Made by a program: the position numbers and the translations under genes. Under the pieces are notes generated by a model. That model made no database searches. It saw only the letters and a program-made list of their open reading frames with translations, and was not told the origin of the DNA. Positions 1 through 10,754 of a stretch of DNA of 45,366 bases are shown one piece after another. Within the stretch, counting starts at the first letter, position 1. Each line of letters opens with the position of its first letter. Source of the stretch: Rhodobacter sp. (GTDB lineage Bacteria > Pseudomonadota > Alphaproteobacteria > Rhodobacterales > Rhodobacteraceae); NCBI GenBank assembly GCA_027484985.1, contig JAIXRW010000014.1:1-45366 (forward strand), in the 5' to 3' direction.

Positions 1-890
1 CCCCCAACCCCGCCCCGCAGTCGCGCACCACATCGGCAATCGCCCCCAGTTGCGCGGCCAGCGCCGACCCCTTGCGCCAGACCATCCCGATCTGGCGCGA
101 CGGCTGCACCCCCGTGAACCGTGCCACCGATACCGCCGCCGACCGTGTTTCCACCGCCACCGCCATTTCGGGGATCAGCGTCACCCCGATGCCAGCGCCC
201 ACCATCTGCACCAGCGTGGAAAGCGAGCTTCCGTCCAGCAATTCGCGCGGCAGGGCCGAACCTGTCTGGCAAAAGGACAGCGCCTGATCGCGGAAGCAAT
301 GCCCTTCCTCAAGCAGCAAAAGCCGCATCTCGCGCAGCATGTCGCGGTTGGGCACGGGGTTTGCCGCATCTGCCGCAGGGCGCACCAGCACGAAATCTTC
401 CGAAAACAGCGGCGTTTCCACCAGCCACGGTTCCGACACGGGCAGGGCAAGGATCGCGCAATCCAGCCGCCCCTCGGCCAGTTCGGCCAGCAGCTTGGGC
501 GTCACCGTCTCGCGCATGTGGATATCAAGGCCCTCGTTCACCGCCGTCAGCCGCCCGATGATGGCGGGCAGCAGATAGGGCGCGACCGTGGGGATCACCC
601 CGATCCGCAACCGCCCCACCAGCCGGTCGCGCGATGCCCGCGCCAGATCGCCCAGTTCATCGACCGACCGCAGGATCGCCCGCACGCGGCCCAGACATTG
701 CTCGCCGAAGGCGGTCAGCCGCACCTGCCGCGCCCCGCGTTCGAACAGCGCAAGGCCCAGCGTTTCCTCCATATCCCGTATCTGCATCGACAGCGCGGGC
801 TGCGAGATGGCGCAGATATCGGCCGCCCGCCCGAAATGGCCGTGGCGGGCAAGCGCATCGAAATAGCGCATCTGTTTCAGGGTCAGGTTC

Positions 891-892
<2 letters not shown>
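1..892 (-). CDS. oxyR: OxyR, LysR-family peroxide-sensing regulator (3' end outside window)
   Basis: LysR-type regulator that senses hydrogen peroxide and activates catalase genes. Translating the minus strand from the ATG at 892 gives 297 codons open to the window edge, so the C-terminus is missing. An N-terminal winged helix-turn-helix covers residues 4-63 and the substrate-binding-like domain follows. The redox pair is plain: C199 in EEGHCFRDQ and C208 in LSFCQ, the same positions as in Escherichia coli OxyR. It is divergent from katG, the classical OxyR target, across a gap of about 124 bp. Family assignment rests on the two cysteines plus context and is firm. Confidence 0.93.
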
Positions 893-3227
<2,335 letters not shown>

Positions 3228-3252
3228 TCACCGCACATTGCCGTGCGGGGCA

Positions 3253-3279
3253 GGGGGGGGGCGAAAGCGCCCCCCTTTT
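3253..3279 (+). terminator. Rho-independent terminator after katG
   Basis: A G-rich arm, GAAA tetraloop and C-rich arm form a stem of about nine pairs with one mismatch, followed directly by TTTT. It lies 25 bp after the katG stop and separates katG from recJ. Confidence 0.75.
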
Positions 3280-3338
3280 CCTTGGCCGCTTCGGGGCGGG
3301 CGCTTGCAATGGCGCATCCTTTGCGGCATCCACCCCCC

Positions 3339-5090
3339 ATGACCGCACGCGCCTTTCTGAACGTCGAAACCTCGTTGACCGGGCGGCGCTGGGTTGGCCC
3401 CGGTGCCGATGAACAGCGGCTGGCCGAAGCGATGGCCCAGCAAACCGCCCTGCCGCTGGCCCTGTGCCTGACATTGGTGCGCCGCGGCGTGTCGCCCGCT
3501 GATGCGGCGGGCTATCTGGCCCCCGCGCTGCGCGACCTGTTGCCCGATCCGCTGGGCTTGCGCGATATGGCCAAGGCGGCGGCGCGGTTCCTTCTGGCGC
3601 GGGCACAACGCCAGCGCATCGCGGTCTTTGCCGATTACGATGTCGATGGCGGGTCCTCGGCGGCGCTGCTGATCCTGTGGCTGCGGGCGATTGGCCATGA
3701 CGCGACGCTTTATATCCCCGACCGCATCGACGAAGGCTATGGCCCCAACGTGCCCGCGATGCTGGCGCTTGCCGGCACGCATGACCTGATCATCTGCGTC
3801 GATTGCGGCACGCTTTCGCATGATCCCATCGCCGCGGCCGTCACCGAAGGGGCGGATGTGGTGGTGCTTGACCACCACCTTGGCGCGGAAACGCTGCCGC
3901 CCGCCCTTGCCGTGGTCAACCCCAACCGGCAGGACGAAGACGGATCGCTGGGCCATCTATGCGCCGCGTCTGTCGTGTTCCTGATGCTGGTCGAGGCGAA
4001 CCGCCAGCTGCGCCAGCAGGGCGAAACCGGCCCCGACCTGATGGCCATGCTCGATCTGGTGGCGCTGGCCACCGTGGCCGATGTGGCCCCGCTGGTGGGG
4101 GTGAACCGCGCGCTGGTGCGGCAGGGGCTGAAGGTGATGGCGCGGCGCGACCGCGTGGGGTTGCGCGCGCTGGCCGATGTGGCGCGGATGGACACCGCCC
4201 CCACCTGCCATGCGCTGGGCTTCCTGCTTGGCCCGCGCGTCAATGCGGGCGGGCGCATCGGGCAGGCCGATCTGGGCGCGCGGCTGTTGTGCAGCACCGA
4301 CCCGCACGAGGCCGAGGCGCTGGCCCAACGGCTGGACGAGTTGAACACCGAACGCCGCGATATCGAGGCGCGGGTGCGCGATGCCGCCATGGCGCAGGCC
4401 GCCGAACGCGGGCTTGATGCCCCGCTTGTCTGGGCGGCGGCGGAAGGCTGGCATCCCGGCGTGGTGGGCATCGTGGCCAGCCGCCTGAAAGAGGCGACGA
4501 ACCGCCCCGCCATGGTGATCGGCTTCGAAGGCGGCATCGGCAAGGGGTCGGGCCGGTCGGTCAGCGGCGTCGATCTGGGGGCTGCGGTGCATCGGCTGGC
4601 AGCCGAGGGGTTGCTGGTCAAGGGTGGTGGCCACCGCATGGCCGCGGGCCTGACGGTCGAGCAAACCAAGGTCGAGGCCGCCATGGCCCGCCTGTCCGAC
4701 CTTCTGGCGCGGCAGGGGGCCGGGGCAGGGGGGCCTGCCGACCTGCGGCTTGACGGTCTGCTTATGCCCGGTGCCGCGACCCGCGCACTGGTCGAACGGC
4801 TGGAAGAGGCGGGGCCCTTCGGCGCGTCATCCCCCGCGCCGCGCTTTGCCTTTGCCGCCATGGCGGTCACGGCCCGCCGCATCGGGGAAAGCCATCTCAG
4901 GCTTGCCATTGCCGACGGGGCGGGGGGCACGCTGGAAGGCGTGGCCTTCGGCGCTTTCGACGGCCCGCTTGGCCCCGCGCTGGCCGAGGGCGGGCATACC
5001 CGTTTCCATCTGGCGGGCAGGCTGGAACTGAACACCTATAGGGGCAACACCAAGGTGCAATTGCGCGTGGAAGATGCCGCCCGCGCGTGA
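3339..5090 (+). CDS. recJ: Single-stranded-DNA-specific exonuclease RecJ
   Basis: 5'-3' exonuclease on single-stranded DNA used in recombinational and mismatch repair. It is 583 aa, against 577 aa for E. coli RecJ. The DHH phosphoesterase core shows FADYDVDGG (D99, D101, D103), VDCGTLSHD and LDHH (178-180). The DHHA1 region shows GGGHRMAAG near residue 429, followed by a C-terminal OB-like domain. The start at 3339 (MTARAFLNVE) fits homologues; an in-frame ATG at 3309 is an alternative, and upstream codons back to 3243 run through the katG terminator and are unlikely to be coding. No convincing Shine-Dalgarno site was seen for either start. Confidence 0.95.
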   Translation: MTARAFLNVETSLTGRRWVGPGADEQRLAEAMAQQTALPLALCLTLVRRGVSPADAAGYLAPALRDLLPDPLGLRDMAKAAARFLLARAQRQRIAVFADYDVDGGSSAALLILWLRAIGHDATLYIPDRIDEGYGPNVPAMLALAGTHDLIICVDCGTLSHDPIAAAVTEGADVVVLDHHLGAETLPPALAVVNPNRQDEDGSLGHLCAASVVFLMLVEANRQLRQQGETGPDLMAMLDLVALATVADVAPLVGVNRALVRQGLKVMARRDRVGLRALADVARMDTAPTCHALGFLLGPRVNAGGRIGQADLGARLLCSTDPHEAEALAQRLDELNTERRDIEARVRDAAMAQAAERGLDAPLVWAAAEGWHPGVVGIVASRLKEATNRPAMVIGFEGGIGKGSGRSVSGVDLGAAVHRLAAEGLLVKGGGHRMAAGLTVEQTKVEAAMARLSDLLARQGAGAGGPADLRLDGLLMPGAATRALVERLEEAGPFGASSPAPRFAFAAMAVTARRIGESHLRLAIADGAGGTLEGVAFGAFDGPLGPALAEGGHTRFHLAGRLELNTYRGNTKVQLRVEDAARA

Positions 5091-5225
5091 CGGCAAAGCC
5101 CCGCGCCGCATCGCCCGCCCGTCCCGCACCCCGCCCCGCGCGATCGCCGCCAAACCCGCCGCCCGCTTCATTTTTCCTCTTGCGAGTCACAGCCCCGCCC
5201 ATTACACACCGCCCCACCAACCGCG

Positions 5226-5299
5226 GCCCGTTCGTCTATCGGTTAGGACACCTGGTTTTCAACCAGGTAAGAGGGGTTCGACTCCCCTACGGGCTGCCA
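5226..5299 (+). tRNA. tRNA-Glu (anticodon TTC)
   Basis: The cloverleaf can be folded by eye. The 7-bp acceptor stem GGCCCGT/ACGGGCT has a G-T first pair, the anticodon arm is CCTGG-TTTTCAA-CCAGG (loop anticodon TTC), the T arm is GAGGGGTTCGACTCCCC, and the CCA end is encoded. The sequence after it is AT-richer and decayed, so this tRNA may have served as an integration site, but no second copy of its 3' end was found in the window. Confidence 0.95.
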
Positions 5300-5969
5300 G
5301 TTGGGTTCCTTAAATTTCTGGCAAGTTTAGCTTGTCTGGCTTCGTGATCGACCGACCCTGTCGGCGGGTTAGCCAAACATTGTTCGTGATTTCTTCCCGA
5401 GCCGCCCGAAACCGTTGTCGGCAAGCTTCGCGCAGGCGGCCTTGGCCGCGTAGATTGCAGACGTATTCGTGCTGCTATGGCAAGATAGCTGACGATGTCC
5501 CGTTCGGTCGCATCTGCTTGTGCGATGCGGTTCGGCCTGGTTGGCGATGTCTTCCGGTCGCCCGCTGCGGCCTGCGCGCCGGATAGATTGAGATGTCGGC
5601 GCGGGGTGCTGTGCCTACGGTGATATCGTTGTGGGAATTACGGCACAGCTTTACGCCCAAATCGGCCATCGCGGGCTGTCGTTTAGGGAAAGCTTTCCAG
5701 AAAGCCTGCTTGACGTTGCAGCAATCAGAGCCCTAGCATTCGGGTGCAGATTGCGAATTAATTTCGGCCAACCCAGATTCCGTGCGAGTTTTCAAGATGG
5801 TTCCAACCTGCAGGGTGGTGTGCTGACGCTCGAAAAATGTGCAAACTCAACCTTGATTGGCAAGCCTTTTGTTCTTGAATGATGGCTTTTCGAACTTTGT
5901 GTTGACCCATTTGGAAACGCTACCTAGGCTTTGAAGGTATCGGAAAAAGCGCAAATCGGAGGCGGATTG
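5300..5969. other. Lower-GC stretch after tRNA-Glu with no convincing gene
   Basis: About 670 bp, clearly less GC-rich than the neighbours. Short open frames exist (for example 5631-5882, plus) but have no recognisable motif and no good ribosome-binding site. It looks like decayed horizontally acquired DNA. A Shine-Dalgarno sequence (GGAGG at 5958-5962) for the next gene is at its end. Confidence 0.5.
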
Positions 5970-6494
5970 GTGTCAACGAAGTTTGGCGGGCTTTGGAAGT
6001 CTGGGATTATTGGCACTTTTCTGGTATTCACGTTGTCTTTCTCGGCATGCGCACCCGTGGAGCAGATGCAGGTGTCAGGCGCAGCAGAAGGCAATGCCCT
6101 TGCAGCCGCCGACATGCTGGGAGCGACGGCGGGATTGACATCGACAGGGCTACCAAAGAGCCCGTATGCCGATATGTCAGATGAAGAGTATCTTATTTGG
6201 CGCGAGACGTTGCTTCCTGCGAAGTCGCCGAAGTCAAACTCGCCTGCTCCGTCCGAAAAGATTTCAACTGCCGTTTCGCGGCCCCAAGCAACCGGCTTTT
6301 GCACGAACCCCTATGGCGGACCGCAAGCTCGTGGGGGCTATGCTCCAAACTATTCTGGTGCGCAATTCATCTGTGTCGCAGAAGAGATGATGTATTGGAA
6401 AGTTTGTATGTGTGACAGTTCCGGTTGCCAGCTCGACCCCGAACCAGGGGGAACATCTGGCGGATCGTGTGCGCCGGGAAGTATTCATGACTGA
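5970..6494 (+). CDS. Small Cys-rich lipoprotein, function unknown
   Basis: A 174-aa protein with a lipoprotein signal: K4 and K10, a hydrophobic stretch at residues 11-26 (SGIIGTFLVFTLSFSA), then a lipobox FSAC with the acylated Cys at 27. The mature part begins with a low-complexity region. Its C-terminal third holds further cysteines in ICVAEEMM, KVCMCDSSGC and GGSCAPG, suggesting disulfides in the periplasm. The GTG at 5970 is chosen because GGAGG ends 7 bp upstream; TTG at 5967 is also possible. Base composition is lower in GC than the flanking core genes, consistent with transfer. No family is recognised. Confidence 0.65.
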   Translation: MSTKFGGLWKSGIIGTFLVFTLSFSACAPVEQMQVSGAAEGNALAAADMLGATAGLTSTGLPKSPYADMSDEEYLIWRETLLPAKSPKSNSPAPSEKISTAVSRPQATGFCTNPYGGPQARGGYAPNYSGAQFICVAEEMMYWKVCMCDSSGCQLDPEPGGTSGGSCAPGSIHD

Positions 6495-6629
6495 AGCATG
6501 TTAAAATCAGGAGCGCCGTTGTTTTAATAGCCGTAACAGGAGCCTGCGGCGACCGACCCGGATGACAGGATGAATTTTGGGTCGCGATTCTAATTGATGG
6601 CAACCAAGCACCATTTTGCAAAAGCGTCA

Positions 6630-6798
6630 TTCTGATCCTGTAGTGGCGCTTGCTGCGTATGATGATCCGGCCCTTGGTGAAGCTGAGCTTTTTGCGGATT
6701 TGCGTGCCTTGGTCCCAGCCTGCCTGCCTTAGCGCCGGGGTTGGGAACTTCGGGCAGATGTCCCGCTCACTCAGACCACGCTTGTCCTTGGCCAGGCG
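6630..6798 (-). pseudogene. Remnant of type I restriction subunit HsdR (N-terminal fragment)
   Basis: Read from about 6795 downward, the minus strand encodes LSERDICPKF, ALRQAGWDQGTQIR and LSFTKGRIIIR. This matches the N-terminal region of HsdR proteins of the form LSERDICTKFITPALRAAGWD..TQIREEVSFTKGRIIVRGK. After about 55 residues the similarity stops and nothing of the nuclease or helicase domains is left. It lies within 80 bp of the relic transposase end, so an insertion or deletion probably destroyed a former R-M locus. The assignment is from remembered family sequence, not a search. Confidence 0.55.
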
Positions 6799-6874
6799 CC
6801 TTTGCCCCGGCTTTATGTCAGGTGATCCTATCCCCAACCCAGGACTGCCCGTAGGCAGAGTTTTCCGGCTTCGT

Positions 6875-7465
6875 TCAGGGTGACGGGCTGGTAACGCCCC
6901 CTGATTTGGTCAGCATGATCGGAACCGTGTTGCCCATCGCACCGTGTGGCCGTTCCCCGTTGTCGTATCTTCGCCAAGCCCCCAACTTTGCTGCCGCGTC
7001 CGCTAGGGTCTGGAACCAGAGTTGGTTCGGGCACGCGGCCCGAAAGCACCCATTAAGGGCTTCGATGAAGCCATTGTCCGTTGGCTTGCCGAGCCGCGAG
7101 GAGGCGAGGACCATCCCGCGCTGGTAAGCCCAGAGGTCCATGTCGCGCGAGACGAACGCGCTGCCCTGATCGACGCGGATCGTCTTGGGATAACCCGCCG
7201 TGCGGCACATGCTGTCGTGCGTCGCCACGATATGCTAGCCGCGCGAACTGTAGCGACCGTTCAGAACCGGCCCGTAGCGGGAGAGGGTAAAAAACGTCGT
7301 CAGGACGCGCCGTATCCTGCCCGTCGCCAGTTGGTCGTGACCGAAGCCCATCGTCCAGTCATCGTTGGGCCCGACGAAGATTGCACGGTCATCGCGAAGC
7401 TGTGCCTTCATCCGCTTCCGCTCCTCTTCCGGCCGGAAAAGCGTGGCCGAAAACGCCAGTTTCAA
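6875..7465 (-). pseudogene. Frameshifted IS3-family transposase (OrfB/integrase-core) relic
   Basis: Two adjacent minus-strand frames together give an rve-type DDE transposase. The frame 7465-7235 gives NDDWTMGFGHDQLATG, with the first acidic region degraded, and ends at NGRYSSRG. The frame 7228-6875 continues with TIRVDQGSAFVSRDMDLWAYQRG, then GKPTDNGFIEALNG with the catalytic Glu, and ERPHGAMGN. The frame break near 7228-7235, lack of OrfA and missing N-terminus make it non-functional. It is close to IS3-family (IS407/IS51-like) proteins. Terminal inverted repeats were not identified. Confidence 0.8.
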
Positions 7466-7861
7466 ACGGTCCGGTTTTCAGCGGTCAGATCATTTGGTTT
7501 AGGGGCCGCGCATCAGGCGGCTTGGCTGCGTTAGTTCATTTTTGGAACCGAAATCTGTGGGGCGGTGCCGTGGCGGGGCTGCGATGCGGTCATTGTGAAA
7601 TGCCGATTTGTTTTGCGCCGCTGAGCGGCATTACCCCAAGTCTGCCCGACTGCCCTGCGCTGACCGGATATTCGCCTGTTGCCTTGGGTTGGGGCGGGGC
7701 GGGAAAGGAATGGGGGGCCAGACCAATGTGCAGGTGGCGGGTGGCGTGGCCGTCTTGACATGGCGGGGGTTAGGCTGACTTTGGGGGGGCGTAGGGGGTG
7801 TGCGGCCGTGGAGAAATGGCCGGGTGCGGGGTCAGACCTTTCGTTGATGGGGCCGAGCGTC
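7466..7861. other. Intergenic region upstream of the LicD-type cassette
   Basis: About 395 bp without a convincing gene. The first part is probably the degraded start of the IS element. A TTGACA hexamer at 7755-7760 could be a -35 box for the downstream operon, but no good -10 lies at 16-18 bp, so it is weak. Confidence 0.3.
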
Positions 7862-9757
7862 ATGCGATCCGTGATCATTCTTGCTGCGGGTTTGGGCAGC
7901 CGGTTCGGTGGCGGGCCGCATAAGGGCCTGTTCCCGCTGCTGGGGGGCGAGGGGACGCTGTGCCGTCTGCTGCACAAGCTGGGGCAGATCGACCCTGACG
8001 TGCCCATCGTTCTGGTCACGGGGCATGACGCGGAGGCGGTGGCCAGTGCGGCGCGGGGGATACGGGCCGGGATCGCGTGTGTGCCGAACCCCGCTTATGC
8101 AAACGGATCGGCGCTGACCAGCCTGTGTGCGGGCCTGCGCGTTCTGGACGGGCGGGCGGAATGCAGTGCCGCGACCGTGCTTTTTGCCGATACCGACTAT
8201 TCGGCGGCGCTGCTGTCGGACATGCTGGCAGGTGGGGCAGAGGAGGTGGCGGTGGCCTGCCAGCCAAGGGCGGAAGCAGAGGCGGATGCGATCGGTCTGG
8301 GCTTTGATCCGACCACGCGGGCGCTTTTGGACATCGGCCCCGATGTGGCGATGGCGCAGGGGGTGATGGCGCCGGCGGTGACATGGCCGCGATCTTGCTG
8401 GCCCCGTGTCATCGCGGCGGAACAGCGGGGCGCGCGGTCGCAGTGGCAGGTTCTGCGCGACGGGGTGCCTGCACCCGTGCGGGTGCTGGCTTGGGCCGAC
8501 CGGCAGGCGCGTGACATCGACACGCCCGCCGATGCCGAGACGCTGCGGGCGGTGCTGATCGGAGAGGGCGCGTTTTCCTATTTCCGCAGCAATATCAGCA
8601 AGGAAGAACGCAACCGCCACAATCCCGACTATATGCGGGGCGGCCGTTTCGTCAAGGTCGTGGCCAGCGTGGAACAGGCGCAGCGCGAGGCATCGGCGCT
8701 GCGCTGGCTGGCGCGGGTCGGGGGTGAGCCGCTGGTGCCCGCGCTGTTGGAACGCAACGGGCGCAGGCTGGAACTGGAACAGGTGCCGGGCATCCGGCTT
8801 TACGATCTGCTGCGCCTGCTGGACCGCTGCGCGCAAGCCAACCCCGAGTGCCGCGCCGTGATCGACAAGCGGGCGGCCACGCTGATGGCGCGCTGTGTCG
8901 GGCGGCTGGCGCGCATCCAGCGGGCGCTGCTGGACTGGTCGCAGGGTGAAAGGCTGGCCGCTTATCCGTTCGACACGCATGTGGCGGCTTTGTTCGACAT
9001 TCTGCTGGCGCTGGCCGATCTGCCGCCGCTTTCCGCCCGCGGCCGGGCCGAGATGCGGGCGCTGGCAGACCGGTGGGGCGGGCAGGATGTGGCGATACCG
9101 TTCCGGGATGCCACGCCCAAGAACATTCTGGTGGCCCTGCCGCATCTGGCGCCGGACGGGGCGGGGGACAGCGCCGCGCGGCTTGATGCGGTGATGCGCT
9201 GGGTCGAGCGTGACGCGGCGGCGACCGTGCGGATCGTCGATTTCGATTTCACCTCGGTCCAGCATCTGACTGCGCCCGAAGATGATGCGATCAGCCTGCT
9301 GGCGCATCGTGGCAGTCTGGGCCACAGCGGTGCCTTTCTGCCCCAGGGGGCCGCTTGGACGGCGGCCATTGCGGGGGTGCCGCACCGGATGGGCCTGCCC
9401 TTTGCGCCCGATCCGGCGCGGGCGGCGCGGGCGCTTTTGGTGCGCTATCTGCGGTTCGGGGGGCGCAAGTTCCTGTACCGGATGGTCAACCCCGAAGGCT
9501 ATGCGCTGCGCTTCCGGCACGATCTGCCGGGCCATTACTTCCGCGTGCTGGCGCGCGATCTTGCGGCGCTCGATCCGGGTTTTCCGCAGGATCACCCAGA
9601 AGTGCACGACCGTCTTGGCAGGCTTGACGCGGTGGCATCGCGCCTTGGGCCGTGGCGGCCCGAGGAGCGGGGGCAAGACCCCTATCTTGCCCGATACGGC
9701 GCGGGGCTGTCCTTCTGGCAGGAAAGCCCCGGTCTGGCGGTGGCCCATGGGGGCTGA
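7862..9757 (+). CDS. Nucleotidyltransferase-kinase fusion (LicC-like + LicA/APH-like)
   Basis: A 631-aa two-domain protein. Residues 1 to about 225 are a MobA/LicC-type nucleotidyltransferase: the N-terminus VIILAAGLGSRF is the NTP-binding loop and FADTDYS is the metal-binding acidic segment. From about residue 240 the protein resembles aminoglycoside/choline kinases, with GGRFVKVVAS for ATP binding, FRDATPKNILV as the catalytic loop (Asp and Asn) and IVDFDFTS as the metal-binding Asp. Known LicA phosphorylates choline and LicC makes CDP-choline; this fusion could do both steps on choline or a similar alcohol, but the substrate is unproven. ATG 7862 puts the Rossmann strand at the N-terminus; ATG 7847 is an alternative. 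It is followed after 1 bp by the next gene and then licD. Confidence 0.85.
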   Translation: MRSVIILAAGLGSRFGGGPHKGLFPLLGGEGTLCRLLHKLGQIDPDVPIVLVTGHDAEAVASAARGIRAGIACVPNPAYANGSALTSLCAGLRVLDGRAECSAATVLFADTDYSAALLSDMLAGGAEEVAVACQPRAEAEADAIGLGFDPTTRALLDIGPDVAMAQGVMAPAVTWPRSCWPRVIAAEQRGARSQWQVLRDGVPAPVRVLAWADRQARDIDTPADAETLRAVLIGEGAFSYFRSNISKEERNRHNPDYMRGGRFVKVVASVEQAQREASALRWLARVGGEPLVPALLERNGRRLELEQVPGIRLYDLLRLLDRCAQANPECRAVIDKRAATLMARCVGRLARIQRALLDWSQGERLAAYPFDTHVAALFDILLALADLPPLSARGRAEMRALADRWGGQDVAIPFRDATPKNILVALPHLAPDGAGDSAARLDAVMRWVERDAAATVRIVDFDFTSVQHLTAPEDDAISLLAHRGSLGHSGAFLPQGAAWTAAIAGVPHRMGLPFAPDPARAARALLVRYLRFGGRKFLYRMVNPEGYALRFRHDLPGHYFRVLARDLAALDPGFPQDHPEVHDRLGRLDAVASRLGPWRPEERGQDPYLARYGAGLSFWQESPGLAVAHGG

Positions 9758-9758
9758 C

Positions 9759-10754
9759 ATGGCGCAGGACTGGCCCCTTGCGCCCGAACAGGCCACGGCG
9801 CTGACGCGGCTGCTGCATCGGGTGACGGCGCCGCCTGACGATCCGGCCATGCCCGACAGGGTGGCGACGGTCGAGGCGCTGGCAGGCGTGATCTGCGCGC
9901 GGCCATGGCGCAGGACTGCGGTGGACGCCGACACCGCCGCCGATATGGCGCGCAAGCTGCGCGATGCCATTCAGGCGGAACGTCCGGTCGAGTTTGCGGT
10001 GCCCTTTGGCGGCTACAAGGGCTGGCGGCAGGACAGCTTTCCGCATCCCGATTGGGCCGAGCTGTTCTGGACCGATTATCTGCGGGGTTTTGCCGCGCGC
10101 ATAGCCGCGCTGCATGCGCCCGGCGTGGTCATCTCGTTCAGCTATACCGGTGGTGTGCTGGACTGGGTGAACAACCTGCCAAAGGGGGCGCAACAGACCT
10201 ATATCGCCGGGTTCGAGCGGTTGCTGGCGGCGCGGTCCACGCCGCGCTTGCAGATGCGCTGCGAGGATCATGCGCGCGAATACGGCGGCCGCGATGCGCT
10301 GCTGGCGCTGCTGGCCGACCGGCTGCACAGCGCCCCGCCGGTCACCGAGGCCGATCTGCGCAGTGCGGCGCGCAACCTGCGGCCGATGGGCCTGGCCGAT
10401 GGCCCCGCCGACGTGGCCGCAACGGCCGAGGCCGCCCGGCGCTGTGCGGTGATGATGTCGCTTGAGGCGCGGCGGGCGTTCAACAAGTTCGGGCCGCGTA
10501 TCCAGCTGACCCATATCCGGGGCGCCAGCCTGTCGCTTCATCTTGGGTCATGCCGGACGGCGGTGGCGCAGCCTTGGGTTTCGACCGGCTATCTGCGCTG
10601 GAGCGGAGAGCGGCGCGACTGGCTGGAAGCGCTGGCCACAGCGGGCGGCGGGGCGGGGCGGGCGCTGCTGCGGGTTCCGGTCCGGCACGCGCTGCAAGGG
10701 GTGTCGCCCGCGCTGGACGCGATTGCGCTGGACCTTTCGGGATGCGGCACGTGA
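9759..10754 (+). CDS. Conserved unknown protein in the LicD-type cassette
   Basis: A 331-aa soluble protein of unrecognised function between the fusion enzyme and LicD. Notable segments are FAVPFGGYKGWRQDSFPHPDWAELF near residue 80, PGVVISFSYTGGVLDWVNNLP near 125, and RRAFNKFGPRIQLTHIRG near 245. The pattern of a basic/aromatic loop, then an acidic DWAELF helix, faintly recalls isonitrile-synthase (PvcA/Dit1) type proteins, but I would not assign that. There is no signal peptide or membrane segment. The start is ATG 9759, or ATG 9747 in the same frame overlapping the previous stop. The tight spacing on both sides implies it works with its neighbours, for example as a transferase or substrate-supply enzyme. 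Confidence 0.75.
   Translation: MAQDWPLAPEQATALTRLLHRVTAPPDDPAMPDRVATVEALAGVICARPWRRTAVDADTAADMARKLRDAIQAERPVEFAVPFGGYKGWRQDSFPHPDWAELFWTDYLRGFAARIAALHAPGVVISFSYTGGVLDWVNNLPKGAQQTYIAGFERLLAARSTPRLQMRCEDHAREYGGRDALLALLADRLHSAPPVTEADLRSAARNLRPMGLADGPADVAATAEAARRCAVMMSLEARRAFNKFGPRIQLTHIRGASLSLHLGSCRTAVAQPWVSTGYLRWSGERRDWLEALATAGGGAGRALLRVPVRHALQGVSPALDAIALDLSGCGT

Noticed and set aside
5631..5882. 83-aa frame after tRNA-Glu
   Set aside because: No ribosome-binding site or motif; probably random in decayed DNA.
7755..7782. Promoter for the LicD cassette
   Set aside because: TTGACA is present but no acceptable -10 box lies at proper distance, so it is mentioned only as weak.
7832..9970. 712-aa antisense frame opposite the LicC/LicA-like fusion
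   Set aside because: Shadow of a well-supported gene in high-GC DNA; no motifs.
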